Shown here: positions 1 through 5,945 of the stretch, piece after piece
Layout: each line of letters begins with the position of its first letter
How positions within the stretch are numbered: the stretch's first letter is position 1
From: Lysobacteraceae bacterium
Lineage (GTDB): Bacteria; Pseudomonadota; Gammaproteobacteria; Xanthomonadales; Xanthomonadaceae
Length of the DNA: 6,129 nucleotides
Direction of reading: 5' to 3'
NCBI GenBank assembly: GCA_003505795.1
Contig: DNXT01000390.1
Coordinates: 1 to 6,129, forward strand
Made by a program: the position numbers and the translations under genes
Notes under the pieces: model-generated
Databases searched by the model: none
The model's input: the letters and a program-made list of their open reading frames with translations, nothing else
Told to the model about the DNA's origin: nothing

Positions 1-672
1 CTGCCGGGCATCGCCGCGGTGGTGCTGGCACCGGACCTGGCCAAGCCGGACCAGGCCTATCCGACCATGATGAAGCTGTTGCCGAGCGGCATCCTCGGCC
101 TGGTGTTCGCGGCGCTGGTGGCGGCGATCGTGGCCTCGCTGGCGTCCAAGATCAATTCGGTGGCGACGATCTTCACCCTCGACTTCTACGCCAAGTCGCG
201 CCCGCAGGCCGACCAGAAGAAGCTGGTGCGGGTCGGCCGAATCGCCGCGTTCGTGGCGGTGGCGCTGGCGATCCTGACCGCCAAGCCGCTGCTGGGCAGC
301 TTCGACCAGGGCTTCCAGTACATCCAGGAGTTCACCGGCTTCTTCACCCCGGGCATCGTGGTGATCTTCATGCTCGGTCTGTTCTGGAAGCGCGCCAACG
401 AGGCCGGCGCGCTGGCCGCGGCGATCGGTTCGTTCGCGCTGTCGATCGCGTTCAAGCTGGCCTGGCCGGAACTGCCGTTCATCGACCGCATTGGCCTGGT
501 GTTCGTGCTGTCGCTGCTGCTGGCGGTGGCGGTGTCGTTGCTGACGCCGGCACTGCCGGCGCGCGACCACATCCGCACCGACGACGTCGGCTACGGCACG
601 CCGATGAGCTTCAATGCCGGCGCGATCGGCGTGGTCGCGATCCTGGCCGCGCTGTACGCGCTGTTCTGGTGA
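1..672 (+). CDS. Sodium:solute symporter (SSS family, sodium/sugar cotransporter type), C-terminal part
   Basis: Partial gene: frame 1 is open from the first base to TGA at 670-672, giving about 223 residues; the start lies left of the window. The product is an inner-membrane carrier expected to use the Na+ gradient to import a solute, probably a sugar. About six hydrophobic segments are visible, followed by a short C-terminal tail ending in Leu-Phe-Trp. The stretch SLASKINS followed by TIFTLDFY, near visible residues 45-61, matches the helix of vSGLT-like transporters that carries part of the Na+ site. The segment around FTGFFTPGIVVIFMLGLFWKR is also typical of this subgroup. SSS proteins usually have 500-600 residues, so less than half is present. 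The substrate cannot be assigned because the sugar-contact helices are mostly missing. The gene converges on the response-regulator gene, with a REP-like pair between them. Confidence 0.9.
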   Translation: MPGIAAVVLAPDLAKPDQAYPTMMKLLPSGILGLVFAALVAAIVASLASKINSVATIFTLDFYAKSRPQADQKKLVRVGRIAAFVAVALAILTAKPLLGSFDQGFQYIQEFTGFFTPGIVVIFMLGLFWKRANEAGALAAAIGSFALSIAFKLAWPELPFIDRIGLVFVLSLLLAVAVSLLTPALPARDHIRTDDVGYGTPMSFNAGAIGVVAILAALYALFW

Positions 673-676
673 CGGT

Positions 677-688
677 GTCGGCGCCGAC
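677..688. other. 12-base perfect palindrome just after the symporter stop
   Basis: The sequence GTCGGCGCCGAC is fully self-complementary and begins five bases after the symporter stop codon. As RNA it could form only a short stem with a forced loop. It lacks a following T-run, so it is not a standard intrinsic terminator. It may add to 3'-end structure together with the REP-like pair downstream. A chance GC-rich palindrome is also possible. Confidence 0.3.
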
Positions 689-748
689 CTCGGGGCAAAG
701 GCCAAACGCACCGTTCGCAGCCGAGGGTGATCGGTTCGGATAGCGGTC

Positions 749-814
749 TGTGGGAGGGACTTCGGTCCCGACGGGGCCCGCCGGCGAAGCGCCGTGACCG
801 AAGTCCCTCCCACA
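749..814. repeat. REP-like inverted pair (BIME-like) between convergent genes
   Basis: Two copies of TGTGGGAGGGACTTCGGTC face each other: 749-767 on the plus strand and 796-814 on the minus strand. The 19-base arms match perfectly and are separated by 28 bases. The left unit also folds alone as GGGAC-TTCG-GTCCC (756-769), with a stable UUCG-type tetraloop. The right unit keeps only a three-base version of this hairpin. The spacer has its own small stem, CGGCG-AAG-CGCCG (782-794). The TGTGGGAG head and internal hairpin resemble the REP sequences scattered between genes in pseudomonads and xanthomonads, which are spread by RAYT (TnpA-REP) transposases. No such transposase is in the window. Its position between convergent genes suggests a two-way transcript end or mRNA 3' stabiliser; this is inference. 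Confidence 0.8.
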
Positions 815-854
815 AGGCGCGAACGGATCCCTGGTTCTTCCGCACCCGCTGGAT

Positions 855-1430
855 TCAGCGGCCGGGTTCGCGCAGCGGTCCCGGGCTCGGGCGCTTGGTC
901 AGCTTGCGCTGCAGCGAGCGTCGGTGCATGCCGAGCAGACGCGCGGCGGCCGAGACGTTGCCGCCGGTCTCGTGCAGGGCCTGCTGGATGTGTTCCCATT
1001 GCAGGCGGCTGAGCGGGGTCATCATCTCCAGCGCCGATTCCTCTTCGTCCGGCTCGGGGGCGTCCTCGTCCTCCTCGCCGATCGCGCGCATGATGGTGGG
1101 GATGTTGGCGGGCTTGGGCAGGTAGTCGTCGGCACCGAGCTTGATCGCCTCCACCGCGGTGGCGATGCTGGCGTAGCCGGTGACCAGCAGGATGCGCATG
1201 TCGGCGCGGATCGCTCGTAGCGGCTGGATCAGCGACAGGCCCGAGTCGTGGCCGAGCTTGAGGTCGATCAGGGCGAAGTCCGGCAGCGCCTGGCGTGCGG
1301 TGGCCAGCGCGCCGGCGGCGTCGCTTGCGGTGAGGGTCTCCACGCCGCGGCGGGCGAGGCTGCGCTGCAGGGTGCGCAGGTAGAGGGTGTCGTCGTCGAC
1401 CAGCAGGCCGGTCCGGACAGCGCTTGTCAT
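855..1430 (-). CDS. regA: RegA/PrrA/ActR/RoxR-type redox response regulator
   Basis: A 191-residue response regulator that binds DNA when phosphorylated by its partner kinase. Residues 7-118 form the receiver domain, with acidic-pocket Asp12-Asp14, phospho-acceptor Asp56 (in ALIDLKL), Thr84 and Lys106 (in LPKP). Residues 119-135 are a strongly acidic linker. The C-terminal Fis-type helix-turn-helix spans about 142-178; GGNVSAAARLLGMHRRSLQRKL is close to the RegA/ActR recognition motif, in which HRRxLQRxL is nearly invariant. Length is near the 180-190 residues usual for the family. The start at 1430 is supported by AAGGAGG seven bases upstream and by the ATGA overlap with the kinase gene. The family controls respiration, carbon and nitrogen fixation and other redox-linked genes. 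The long same-frame extension upstream lies inside the kinase gene in another frame and is not coding. Confidence 0.92.
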   Translation of the reverse strand: MTSAVRTGLLVDDDTLYLRTLQRSLARRGVETLTASDAAGALATARQALPDFALIDLKLGHDSGLSLIQPLRAIRADMRILLVTGYASIATAVEAIKLGADDYLPKPANIPTIMRAIGEEDEDAPEPDEEESALEMMTPLSRLQWEHIQQALHETGGNVSAAARLLGMHRRSLQRKLTKRPSPGPLREPGR

Positions 1431-2653
1431 GAGGTTGCCTCCTTCACGGGCAGCGGCAGCCGGAACCCGACCCGCGCCCCGCTGCCCGTGGCGGGCAGCA
1501 TCCACAATTCTCCCTTCAGCCGTTCGATGGTGGCGTGAGAGAGGGCCAGTCCGACGCCCATGCCGTCCGGCTTGCCGCTGTTGAACAGCGTGCCCGGCAG
1601 CATGGCCTTGGATGTGTCGAAGCCGCGGCCGTAGTCGCGCACCTCGCCGTGCAGGTGGTCCTGCTCGATGCGCAGGGTCAGGTCCACCTGCGGGTTGCCG
1701 GCGCGCTCGCCGGCATCGGCGGCATTGTTGAGCAGCACCATCAGCAGGTGGCCGATGCCCGGCTCCAGCATCAGCCGCAGCGGGGCGTCGGTGTTGCGCT
1801 GCAACTGCACGGTCGGGCGCACCAGGCTCCATTGCTCGAGCACGTCCTGCACCGCGACGGCGCTGTTCAGGTTGCCGTTGTCGGCCGGCGCGGCCAGCGC
1901 CAGCACGCGCTCGTGGCACTGCACCAGCAGCTCGCGCACGGTTTCCAGGTCCTCGCGCAGCTCCGGCTGCTCGCACTGGTCGGCGACGTCGTCGACCAGC
2001 AGGGTCATGGTCGCCAGCGGGGTGTTCAGTTCGTGCGCCACCGAGGCGGCGTGGGTGGCCAGGGCGACGATGCCCTCGTTGCGGGCGAAGCGTTCGCGCA
2101 GGGTGGAGATCTCGCGCTCGCGCTCGCGCAGCGAGAACGCCAGCCGGGTCGAGAACACCAGCACCACCACGGTGGAGATCAAAAAGTTGGCGGCCATGCC
2201 CCACATGTGCAGGCTGAGCGCGTCGAAGCCGCCGTGCGGCAGCGGCAGGCCGAACGCGGCGCTGACCGTGTAGCCGAGCACGCAGGCGCTGGCCACGGCC
2301 ATGCTCCAGCCCAGCGGCAGCGCCAGCGCGGCCAGCGCGATCAGGATCAGGAACAGCGAACCGAACGGATTGGCGATGCCGCCGCTCCAGCCGACCATCC
2401 AGGTCAGCACCGTCACGTCGACCAGGATGTGGCCGAACGCGGTGGCGGGGGCGGCCGAGTCGGAATGGGCGACCCGCACCTGGGCGTAGAGGTTGAACAG
2501 GGCCAGCGCGAGCACGCCGGACCACAGCGGGAGCTGCGGCAGTTCCAGCCGCATCAGCCCGGTCGCGACCAGGATGGTCGCCGCCTGGCCCGCGGTGGCC
2601 AGCCAGCGCAGGCTGCACAGGGTGCGGAGGAACGAAGCGTCGGAGGGGTTCAT
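1427..2653 (-). CDS. regB: RegB/PrrB/ActS/RoxS-type membrane redox sensor histidine kinase
   Basis: A 408-residue inner-membrane sensor kinase, partner of the regulator downstream. Residues 15-170 hold about six hydrophobic segments. The family's quinone-site motif GGxxNPF is present as GGIANPF at 91-97. A charged helix (176-193) leads to the H-box AHELNTPLAT with phospho-acceptor His207, close to the HELGTPLAT of RegB. Cys246, in VQCHERV of the dimerisation domain, matches the position of the redox-active cysteine described in Rhodobacter RegB (Cys265). The ATP-binding domain has an N-box (NNAADAG, Asn310), a G1 box (DYGRGF, 340-345) and a G2 box (GMGVGLAL, 364-371). Both known redox inputs are therefore retained. 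The gene overlaps regA by four bases. ATG at 2653 was chosen; GTG at 2662 is an in-frame alternative, ATG at 2740 would run through the operator, and no start has a clear Shine-Dalgarno. Confidence 0.92.
   Translation of the reverse strand: MNPSDASFLRTLCSLRWLATAGQAATILVATGLMRLELPQLPLWSGVLALALFNLYAQVRVAHSDSAAPATAFGHILVDVTVLTWMVGWSGGIANPFGSLFLILIALAALALPLGWSMAVASACVLGYTVSAAFGLPLPHGGFDALSLHMWGMAANFLISTVVVLVFSTRLAFSLREREREISTLRERFARNEGIVALATHAASVAHELNTPLATMTLLVDDVADQCEQPELREDLETVRELLVQCHERVLALAAPADNGNLNSAVAVQDVLEQWSLVRPTVQLQRNTDAPLRLMLEPGIGHLLMVLLNNAADAGERAGNPQVDLTLRIEQDHLHGEVRDYGRGFDTSKAMLPGTLFNSGKPDGMGVGLALSHATIERLKGELWMLPATGSGARVGFRLPLPVKEATS
1438..1444 (-). promoter_or_regulatory. Strong ribosome binding site for regA
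   Basis: On the minus strand AAGGAGG lies seven bases before the ATG at 1430. It sits within the last codons of the kinase gene and fixes the regulator start. With the ATGA stop/start overlap it indicates translational coupling, while letting the regulator be made in excess over the kinase. Confidence 0.85.
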
Positions 2654-2690
2654 CGGGTTCACATCGTAGGCGCGGGCGGGGGAGGACGTG

Positions 2691-2707
2691 TGCGACAAAG
2701 CGTCGCA
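2691..2707. promoter_or_regulatory. Predicted RegA binding site (GCGNC-N5-GNCGC) upstream of regB
   Basis: The sequence reads GCGAC-AAAGC-GTCGC at 2692-2706, inside a seven-base-arm inverted repeat (2690-2696 and 2702-2708). This matches the RegA/PrrA/RegR half-sites GCGNC and GNCGC, as I recall them, at a five-base spacing. Its centre is about 46 bases upstream of the regB ATG, where an activator or repressor could touch the promoter. It is about 145 bases from the ispG start. Lying directly upstream of the genes for this very system, it suggests autoregulation. Binding is inferred from the motif, not shown. Confidence 0.7.
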
Positions 2708-2831
2708 CGGCAAGCGTATGGTCGGGCGGCGGCGGGCCACTGTGCCGGCAACGGCAGGGCGGGCGCCTTGATCGAGCGCAAAGACAGGTCCGGAGCGGCG
2801 ACCAAGGGGTGAGCGTTCAACCCGCTCAGGC

Positions 2832-2837
2832 TAAAAT
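2832..2837 (+). promoter_or_regulatory. Probable -10 element of the ispG promoter
   Basis: TAAAAT matches the sigma-70 -10 consensus at five of six bases, and stands out in an otherwise GC-rich stretch. It ends six bases before the ispG ATG, so the usual initiation distance puts the transcript start at or next to the A of the start codon. No good -35 hexamer lies 16-18 bases upstream (GTGAGC at 2809-2814 is a poor match), and no Shine-Dalgarno precedes the ATG. This fits a leaderless mRNA. Confidence 0.6.
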
Positions 2838-2843
2838 GCGCCC

Positions 2844-4109
2844 ATGCACGACGCCGTCACCCGCCCCACCGCTCCTGCCGACGCCACCGCCTGGCCGCGC
2901 CGGATCACCCGCTCCGTGAGGATCGGCAACGTGACCGTGGGCGGCGGCCATCCGGTGGTGGTGCAGTCGATGACCAACACCGACACCGCCGACGTCGCCG
3001 GCAGCGTCAAGCAGGTGGCCGAGCTGTGGCGTGCCGGCTCGGAGATGGTGCGGCTGACCGTCAACAACCCCGAGTCCGCCGCGGCGATCCCGCGGATCGT
3101 CGACAAGCTGGCGATGATGGGCATCGAGGTCCCGCTGATCGGCGACTTCCACTACAACGGCCACCAACTGCTCGCCGGCGAGCCGGCCTGCGCCGAGGCG
3201 CTGGCCAAGTACCGCATCAACCCGGGCAACGTCGGCTTCGGCAAGAAGAAGGACCTGCAGTTCGGCCAGCTGATCGAGTTCGCGATCAGGTACGGCAAGC
3301 CGGTGCGGATCGGCGCCAACTGGGGCTCGCTGGACCAGGCGCTGGCGGCGCAGCTGATGGACGAGAACTCGCGGCGGGAAACGCCGTGGGACGCCGGCCG
3401 GGTGCTGCGCGAGGCGCTGATCCGTTCGGCGGTGGACTCGGCCGAGCGCGCGGTGGAGCTGGGCCTGGCGCGCGAGCGCATCGTGCTGTCGGCCAAGGTG
3501 TCCGGGGTGCAGGAGCTGATCGCGGTCTACCGCGACATGTCGGCGCGCTGCGACTTCGCCCTGCACCTGGGCCTGACCGAGGCCGGCATCGGCAGCAAGG
3601 GCATCGTCGCGTCCAGCGCGGCGCTGGGCGTGCTGCTGCAGGAAGGCATCGGCGACACCATCCGCATCTCGCTGACCCCAGAGCCGGGCCAGCCGCGCAC
3701 CCAGGAAGTGATCGTCGCCCAGGAGCTGCTGCAGACCACCGGCCAGCGCGCCTTCACCCCGCTGGTCACCGCCTGCCCGGGCTGCGGCCGCACCACCTCG
3801 GAGTTCTTCCAGGAACTGGCCAAGGTGGTGCAGAACCACGTCCGCGCGAAGATGCCGGAGTGGAAGGTCAGCCACCCGGGCGCCGAGAACATGACCCTGG
3901 CGGTGATGGGCTGCGTGGTCAACGGTCCCGGCGAATCGCGCCACGCCAACATCGGCATCTCGCTGCCGGGCACCGGCGAGGCACCGTCGGCTCCGGTGTT
4001 CGTCGACGGCGAGAAGAAGGTCACCCTGCGCGGCGAGAACATCGCCCAGGAGTTCGTGGCGCTGATCGACGACTACGTCGAAACCCGGTATGTCCGCAGC
4101 GCCGGCTGA
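2844..4109 (+). CDS. ispG: 4-hydroxy-3-methylbut-2-en-1-yl diphosphate synthase (IspG/GcpE)
   Basis: A 421-residue cytoplasmic enzyme of the MEP isoprenoid pathway. It reductively converts 2-C-methyl-D-erythritol 2,4-cyclodiphosphate to HMBPP, with electrons usually from flavodoxin. The N-terminal barrel includes the conserved VGGGHPVVVQSMTNTDT region (about 32-48), GDFHYNGH and the KYRINPGNVG segment. The C-terminal iron-sulfur domain has CPGCG (Cys311, Cys314) and MGCVVNGPGES (Cys357, Glu364). The Cys357-Glu364 spacing equals that of E. coli Cys305-Glu312, so all four cluster ligands are present. It is longer than the 372-residue E. coli enzyme, with about 11 extra residues between the second and third cysteines. 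The ATG at 2844 follows a -10-like element by six bases and has no ribosome binding site. The 3' end overlaps the PAP2 gene by 20 bases. The enzyme is oxygen-sensitive, which is notable beside the divergent regBA operon. Confidence 0.97.
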   Translation: MHDAVTRPTAPADATAWPRRITRSVRIGNVTVGGGHPVVVQSMTNTDTADVAGSVKQVAELWRAGSEMVRLTVNNPESAAAIPRIVDKLAMMGIEVPLIGDFHYNGHQLLAGEPACAEALAKYRINPGNVGFGKKKDLQFGQLIEFAIRYGKPVRIGANWGSLDQALAAQLMDENSRRETPWDAGRVLREALIRSAVDSAERAVELGLARERIVLSAKVSGVQELIAVYRDMSARCDFALHLGLTEAGIGSKGIVASSAALGVLLQEGIGDTIRISLTPEPGQPRTQEVIVAQELLQTTGQRAFTPLVTACPGCGRTTSEFFQELAKVVQNHVRAKMPEWKVSHPGAENMTLAVMGCVVNGPGESRHANIGISLPGTGEAPSAPVFVDGEKKVTLRGENIAQEFVALIDDYVETRYVRSAG

Positions 4110-4800
4110 GAGCCCGGCCGGATTCCGCCACTGGCTGCGCGGCAATGCGTGGCGCTTCGTGCTGCTGTTCGCCGCGGTGCTGGTGCCGCTCGGCGTGTTC
4201 GCGGCGCTGGCCGACGAAGTGCACGAGCTGGAGGACCTGTTCTTCGACGAGCCGTTGCTGTGGCGGATGCGCGGGCTGGAGTCGCCGGCGCTGGACGGGT
4301 TCTTCGTGCTGGTCTCGCGGCTGGGCTACCAGTACGGCGTGATCCCGCTCGACGTGCTGATCGTGCTGGCCCTGCTCGGACTGCGACGCTGGCGCGAGGC
4401 CACGTTCGCCGGCTTCGGCTTCGTCGGCTCGGCGCTGTTGAACATGGGGGCCAAGCAGTTCTTCCGGCGCGACCGGCCGAGTCTGTGGGAATCGATCGCG
4501 CCGGAGAGCACCTACAGCTTTCCCAGCGGCCACGCCATGGGCTCGATGACCCTGGCCGCGGTGGCGATCGCGCTGGCCTGGCGCACGCGCTGGCGCTGGC
4601 CGGTGCTGCTGCTGGCGGCGGCATTCGTCGTCGCGGTCAGCGTCTCGCGCATCTACCTGGGCGTGCACTATCCATCCGACATCCTCGGCGGCTGGTGCGC
4701 GGCGCTGGCCTGGGTCACCGGCGTCTACCTGGTGCTGTTCCGTCGCCATCGCCGGCCGTGGCGCCGCCACCGCCAGGCAGGGTTGCCTCCGCAGGCGTGA
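4090..4800 (+). CDS. PAP2-family membrane lipid phosphatase
   Basis: A 236-residue integral membrane protein of the type 2 phosphatidic acid phosphatase superfamily. All three catalytic motifs are intact: KxxxxxxRP (Lys122 to Arg129-Pro130), PSGH (145-148, with catalytic His148) and SRxxxxxHxxxD (Ser186-Arg187, nucleophile His193, Asp197). About five to six hydrophobic segments are visible, starting near residue 22 with a first helix after a short polar N-terminus. The C-terminal tail is very basic (RRHRRPWRRHR) and likely cytoplasmic. Members remove phosphate from undecaprenyl pyrophosphate, phosphatidylglycerol phosphate, phosphatidate or lipid A groups; the sequence alone does not choose. 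The start overlaps the end of ispG by 20 bases in another frame with no clear Shine-Dalgarno, so translation probably depends on ispG. A role in polyprenyl-pyrophosphate recycling would fit this context but is inference. Confidence 0.93.
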   Translation: MSAAPAESPAGFRHWLRGNAWRFVLLFAAVLVPLGVFAALADEVHELEDLFFDEPLLWRMRGLESPALDGFFVLVSRLGYQYGVIPLDVLIVLALLGLRRWREATFAGFGFVGSALLNMGAKQFFRRDRPSLWESIAPESTYSFPSGHAMGSMTLAAVAIALAWRTRWRWPVLLLAAAFVVAVSVSRIYLGVHYPSDILGGWCAALAWVTGVYLVLFRRHRRPWRRHRQAGLPPQA

Positions 4801-4862
4801 CGCAGCGCCGCCGCCGGACATCACCGGGCAGGGGCGATCGCGCCAGATTCCCGGGCGGATTC

Positions 4863-4874
4863 GCCGATATCGGC
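4863..4874. other. 12-base perfect palindrome in the PAP2-regulator gap
   Basis: GCCGATATCGGC is fully self-complementary and lies 66-77 bases upstream of the GlxA-like regulator gene. A symmetric site of this kind could be a dimeric-regulator operator, though AraC-type proteins usually bind asymmetric direct repeats. No -10/-35 pair could be placed around it. Its function is unknown and chance is possible. Confidence 0.3.
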
Positions 4875-4892
4875 CGGCGCGGCTTGAAGGCC

Positions 4893-4910
4893 CGTGGCGG
4901 GATCGCCACG
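4893..4910 (+). other. Hairpin CGTGGCG-GGAT-CGCCACG upstream of the regulator gene
   Basis: Perfect seven-base stem with a GGAT loop, 30 bases before the start codon of the downstream regulator gene. It is not followed by a T-run, so it is a poor intrinsic terminator for the ispG-PAP2 transcript. It could act in the 5' leader of the regulator mRNA or as a protein-binding site. Evidence is structural only. Confidence 0.35.
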
Positions 4911-4928
4911 CTTCGTGCATTCCTTGCC

Positions 4929-4932
4929 GGAG
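4929..4932 (+). promoter_or_regulatory. Ribosome binding site of the GlxA-like regulator gene
   Basis: GGAG lies seven bases before the ATG at 4940 and supports that start, which also matches the natural N-terminus of the family's first domain (MRIAILAYDG). Confidence 0.65.
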
Positions 4933-4939
4933 ACGCGCC

Positions 4940-5923
4940 ATGCGCATCGCCATCCTCGCCTACGACGGTTGCATGGGCGCCGAGGTGCTCGGCCTGTCGG
5001 ACGTGCTGCTGGTCGCCAATCGCATCCAGGCGCACCGCGACCCGGCGCAGGCGCCGCCCTTCGCCGTCTCCATCGTCGGCGCACGCGCCGGCGCAGTGCG
5101 CCTGGCCGGGGGCGCCGAGCTGTCGGTGCAGGCGCCCGGCCGGTTCGACCTGCTGGTGGTGCCGGCGTTCGACTTCGGCACGGACGCGCCGTTGGAGCAG
5201 ACGATGCAGCGGTTGCGGGCCGAGCAGGTCTTGATCGCCGAAGCGGCCCGCCATCGCGCGCTGGCGTCGATCTGCACGGGCAGCCTGCTGCTGGCCGAGG
5301 CCGGCGTGCTCGACGGCCGGCGCGCCACCACGTCCTGGGCGTTCGCCGAACAGATGGCGGCGCGCTATCCGAAGGTGGAGATCGTGCGCGACGCGATGCT
5401 GGTGCGCGACGGCGGCATCGTCACTTCCGGCGCCTTCACCGCCTATGGCGACCTCGCCCTGCAGCTGATCCGCGACCGTGCCGGCGCGAGCCTGGCGCGC
5501 GCGGTGGGGCGCTTCAGCCTGATCGATGGCGGACGCGACAGCCAGGCGCCCTACCTGGACCGCCGCCTGTCGGGCAAGCGCCGCGAATCGTTCTCGCGCT
5601 CGGTGGCGGCATGGTTCGAGCCGCGCCTGGCCGAGCGCTACAGCCTCGGCGAACTGGCGCGCGCGTTCCATCTTTCCAGCCGCACGTTGCTGCGCCGCTT
5701 CGGCGCCGAGACCGGGCGCACGCCGCTGGAACTGCTGCAGGACCTGCGCGTGGAGAAGGCCCGGCGCCTGCTCGAAACCACGACCCTGAGCGTGGCGCAG
5801 GTCGCCGAGCAGGTCGGCTACCTGGACGTGGCGACGTTCTCGCGGCTGTTCGCGCGCCGCACCCAGCTCACGCCCGCGGCGTTCCGGCGCAAGTTCCAGC
5901 CGCGCGACGCCAAGCTGTTCTAG
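4940..5923 (+). CDS. GlxA-like transcriptional regulator: DJ-1/PfpI-type domain plus AraC helix-turn-helix
   Basis: A 327-residue two-domain regulator, full length for the family. Residues 1-190 form a class I glutamine amidotransferase-like (DJ-1/PfpI) domain beginning RIAILAYDG. The nucleophile-elbow cysteine is kept as Cys112 in SICTGSLLLAEAGVLDG. The following segment reads RATTSW, whereas many relatives have RATTHW, so the histidine next to the cysteine site is Ser132 here and the domain is probably a ligand sensor rather than an enzyme. Residues 217-319 form the AraC domain: first helix-turn-helix about 235-254 (YSLGELARAFHLSSRTLLRRF), second about 284-304 (SVAQVAEQVGYLDVATFSRLF), ending LTPAAFRRKF. 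Known relatives control catabolism of small nitrogen compounds or stress genes, but its effector and targets cannot be read. It stands alone after a 139-base gap; its targets may lie beyond the right edge. Confidence 0.9.
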   Translation: MRIAILAYDGCMGAEVLGLSDVLLVANRIQAHRDPAQAPPFAVSIVGARAGAVRLAGGAELSVQAPGRFDLLVVPAFDFGTDAPLEQTMQRLRAEQVLIAEAARHRALASICTGSLLLAEAGVLDGRRATTSWAFAEQMAARYPKVEIVRDAMLVRDGGIVTSGAFTAYGDLALQLIRDRAGASLARAVGRFSLIDGGRDSQAPYLDRRLSGKRRESFSRSVAAWFEPRLAERYSLGELARAFHLSSRTLLRRFGAETGRTPLELLQDLRVEKARRLLETTTLSVAQVAEQVGYLDVATFSRLFARRTQLTPAAFRRKFQPRDAKLF

Positions 5924-5945
5924 GGCGGATCGACCTTCAGGCCCT

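Noticed and set aside
749..814. Canonical rho-independent terminator
   Set aside because: A very strong stem is present but no T-run follows on either strand, so it was called a REP-like pair with possible termination or stabilising effect.
727..1125. 132-codon plus-strand open frame across the REP-like pair
   Set aside because: Repeat-derived sequence followed by an antisense reading of the regA gene; no start signal or domain.
2663..2668. TACGAT on the minus strand as a regB -10 element
   Set aside because: Only four of six bases match and no -35 lies at proper spacing, so a regB promoter could not be placed with confidence.
855..2708. 617-codon open frame on the minus strand combining the response regulator with a long upstream part
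   Set aside because: Only the last 191 codons have real protein character. The upstream part is an Arg/Ala/Gly/Pro-rich out-of-frame reading of the regB gene, open only because stops are rare at high GC. It is not a kinase-regulator fusion.
1535..2812. 425-codon open frame on the plus strand opposite regB
   Set aside because: Composition is dominated by His, Gln, Gly, Ala and Val, with no motif. It is the antisense shadow of a well-supported kinase gene.
2826..4145. 439-codon minus-strand open frame opposite ispG, and a 438-codon plus-strand frame at 3026-4342
   Set aside because: Both lack recognisable domains and overlap an unmistakable ispG with all cluster ligands intact.
4834..4841. 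GCGATCGC octamer (HIP1-like)
   Set aside because: A single copy in GC-rich DNA; eight-base palindromes are expected by chance and HIP1 abundance is a cyanobacterial trait.
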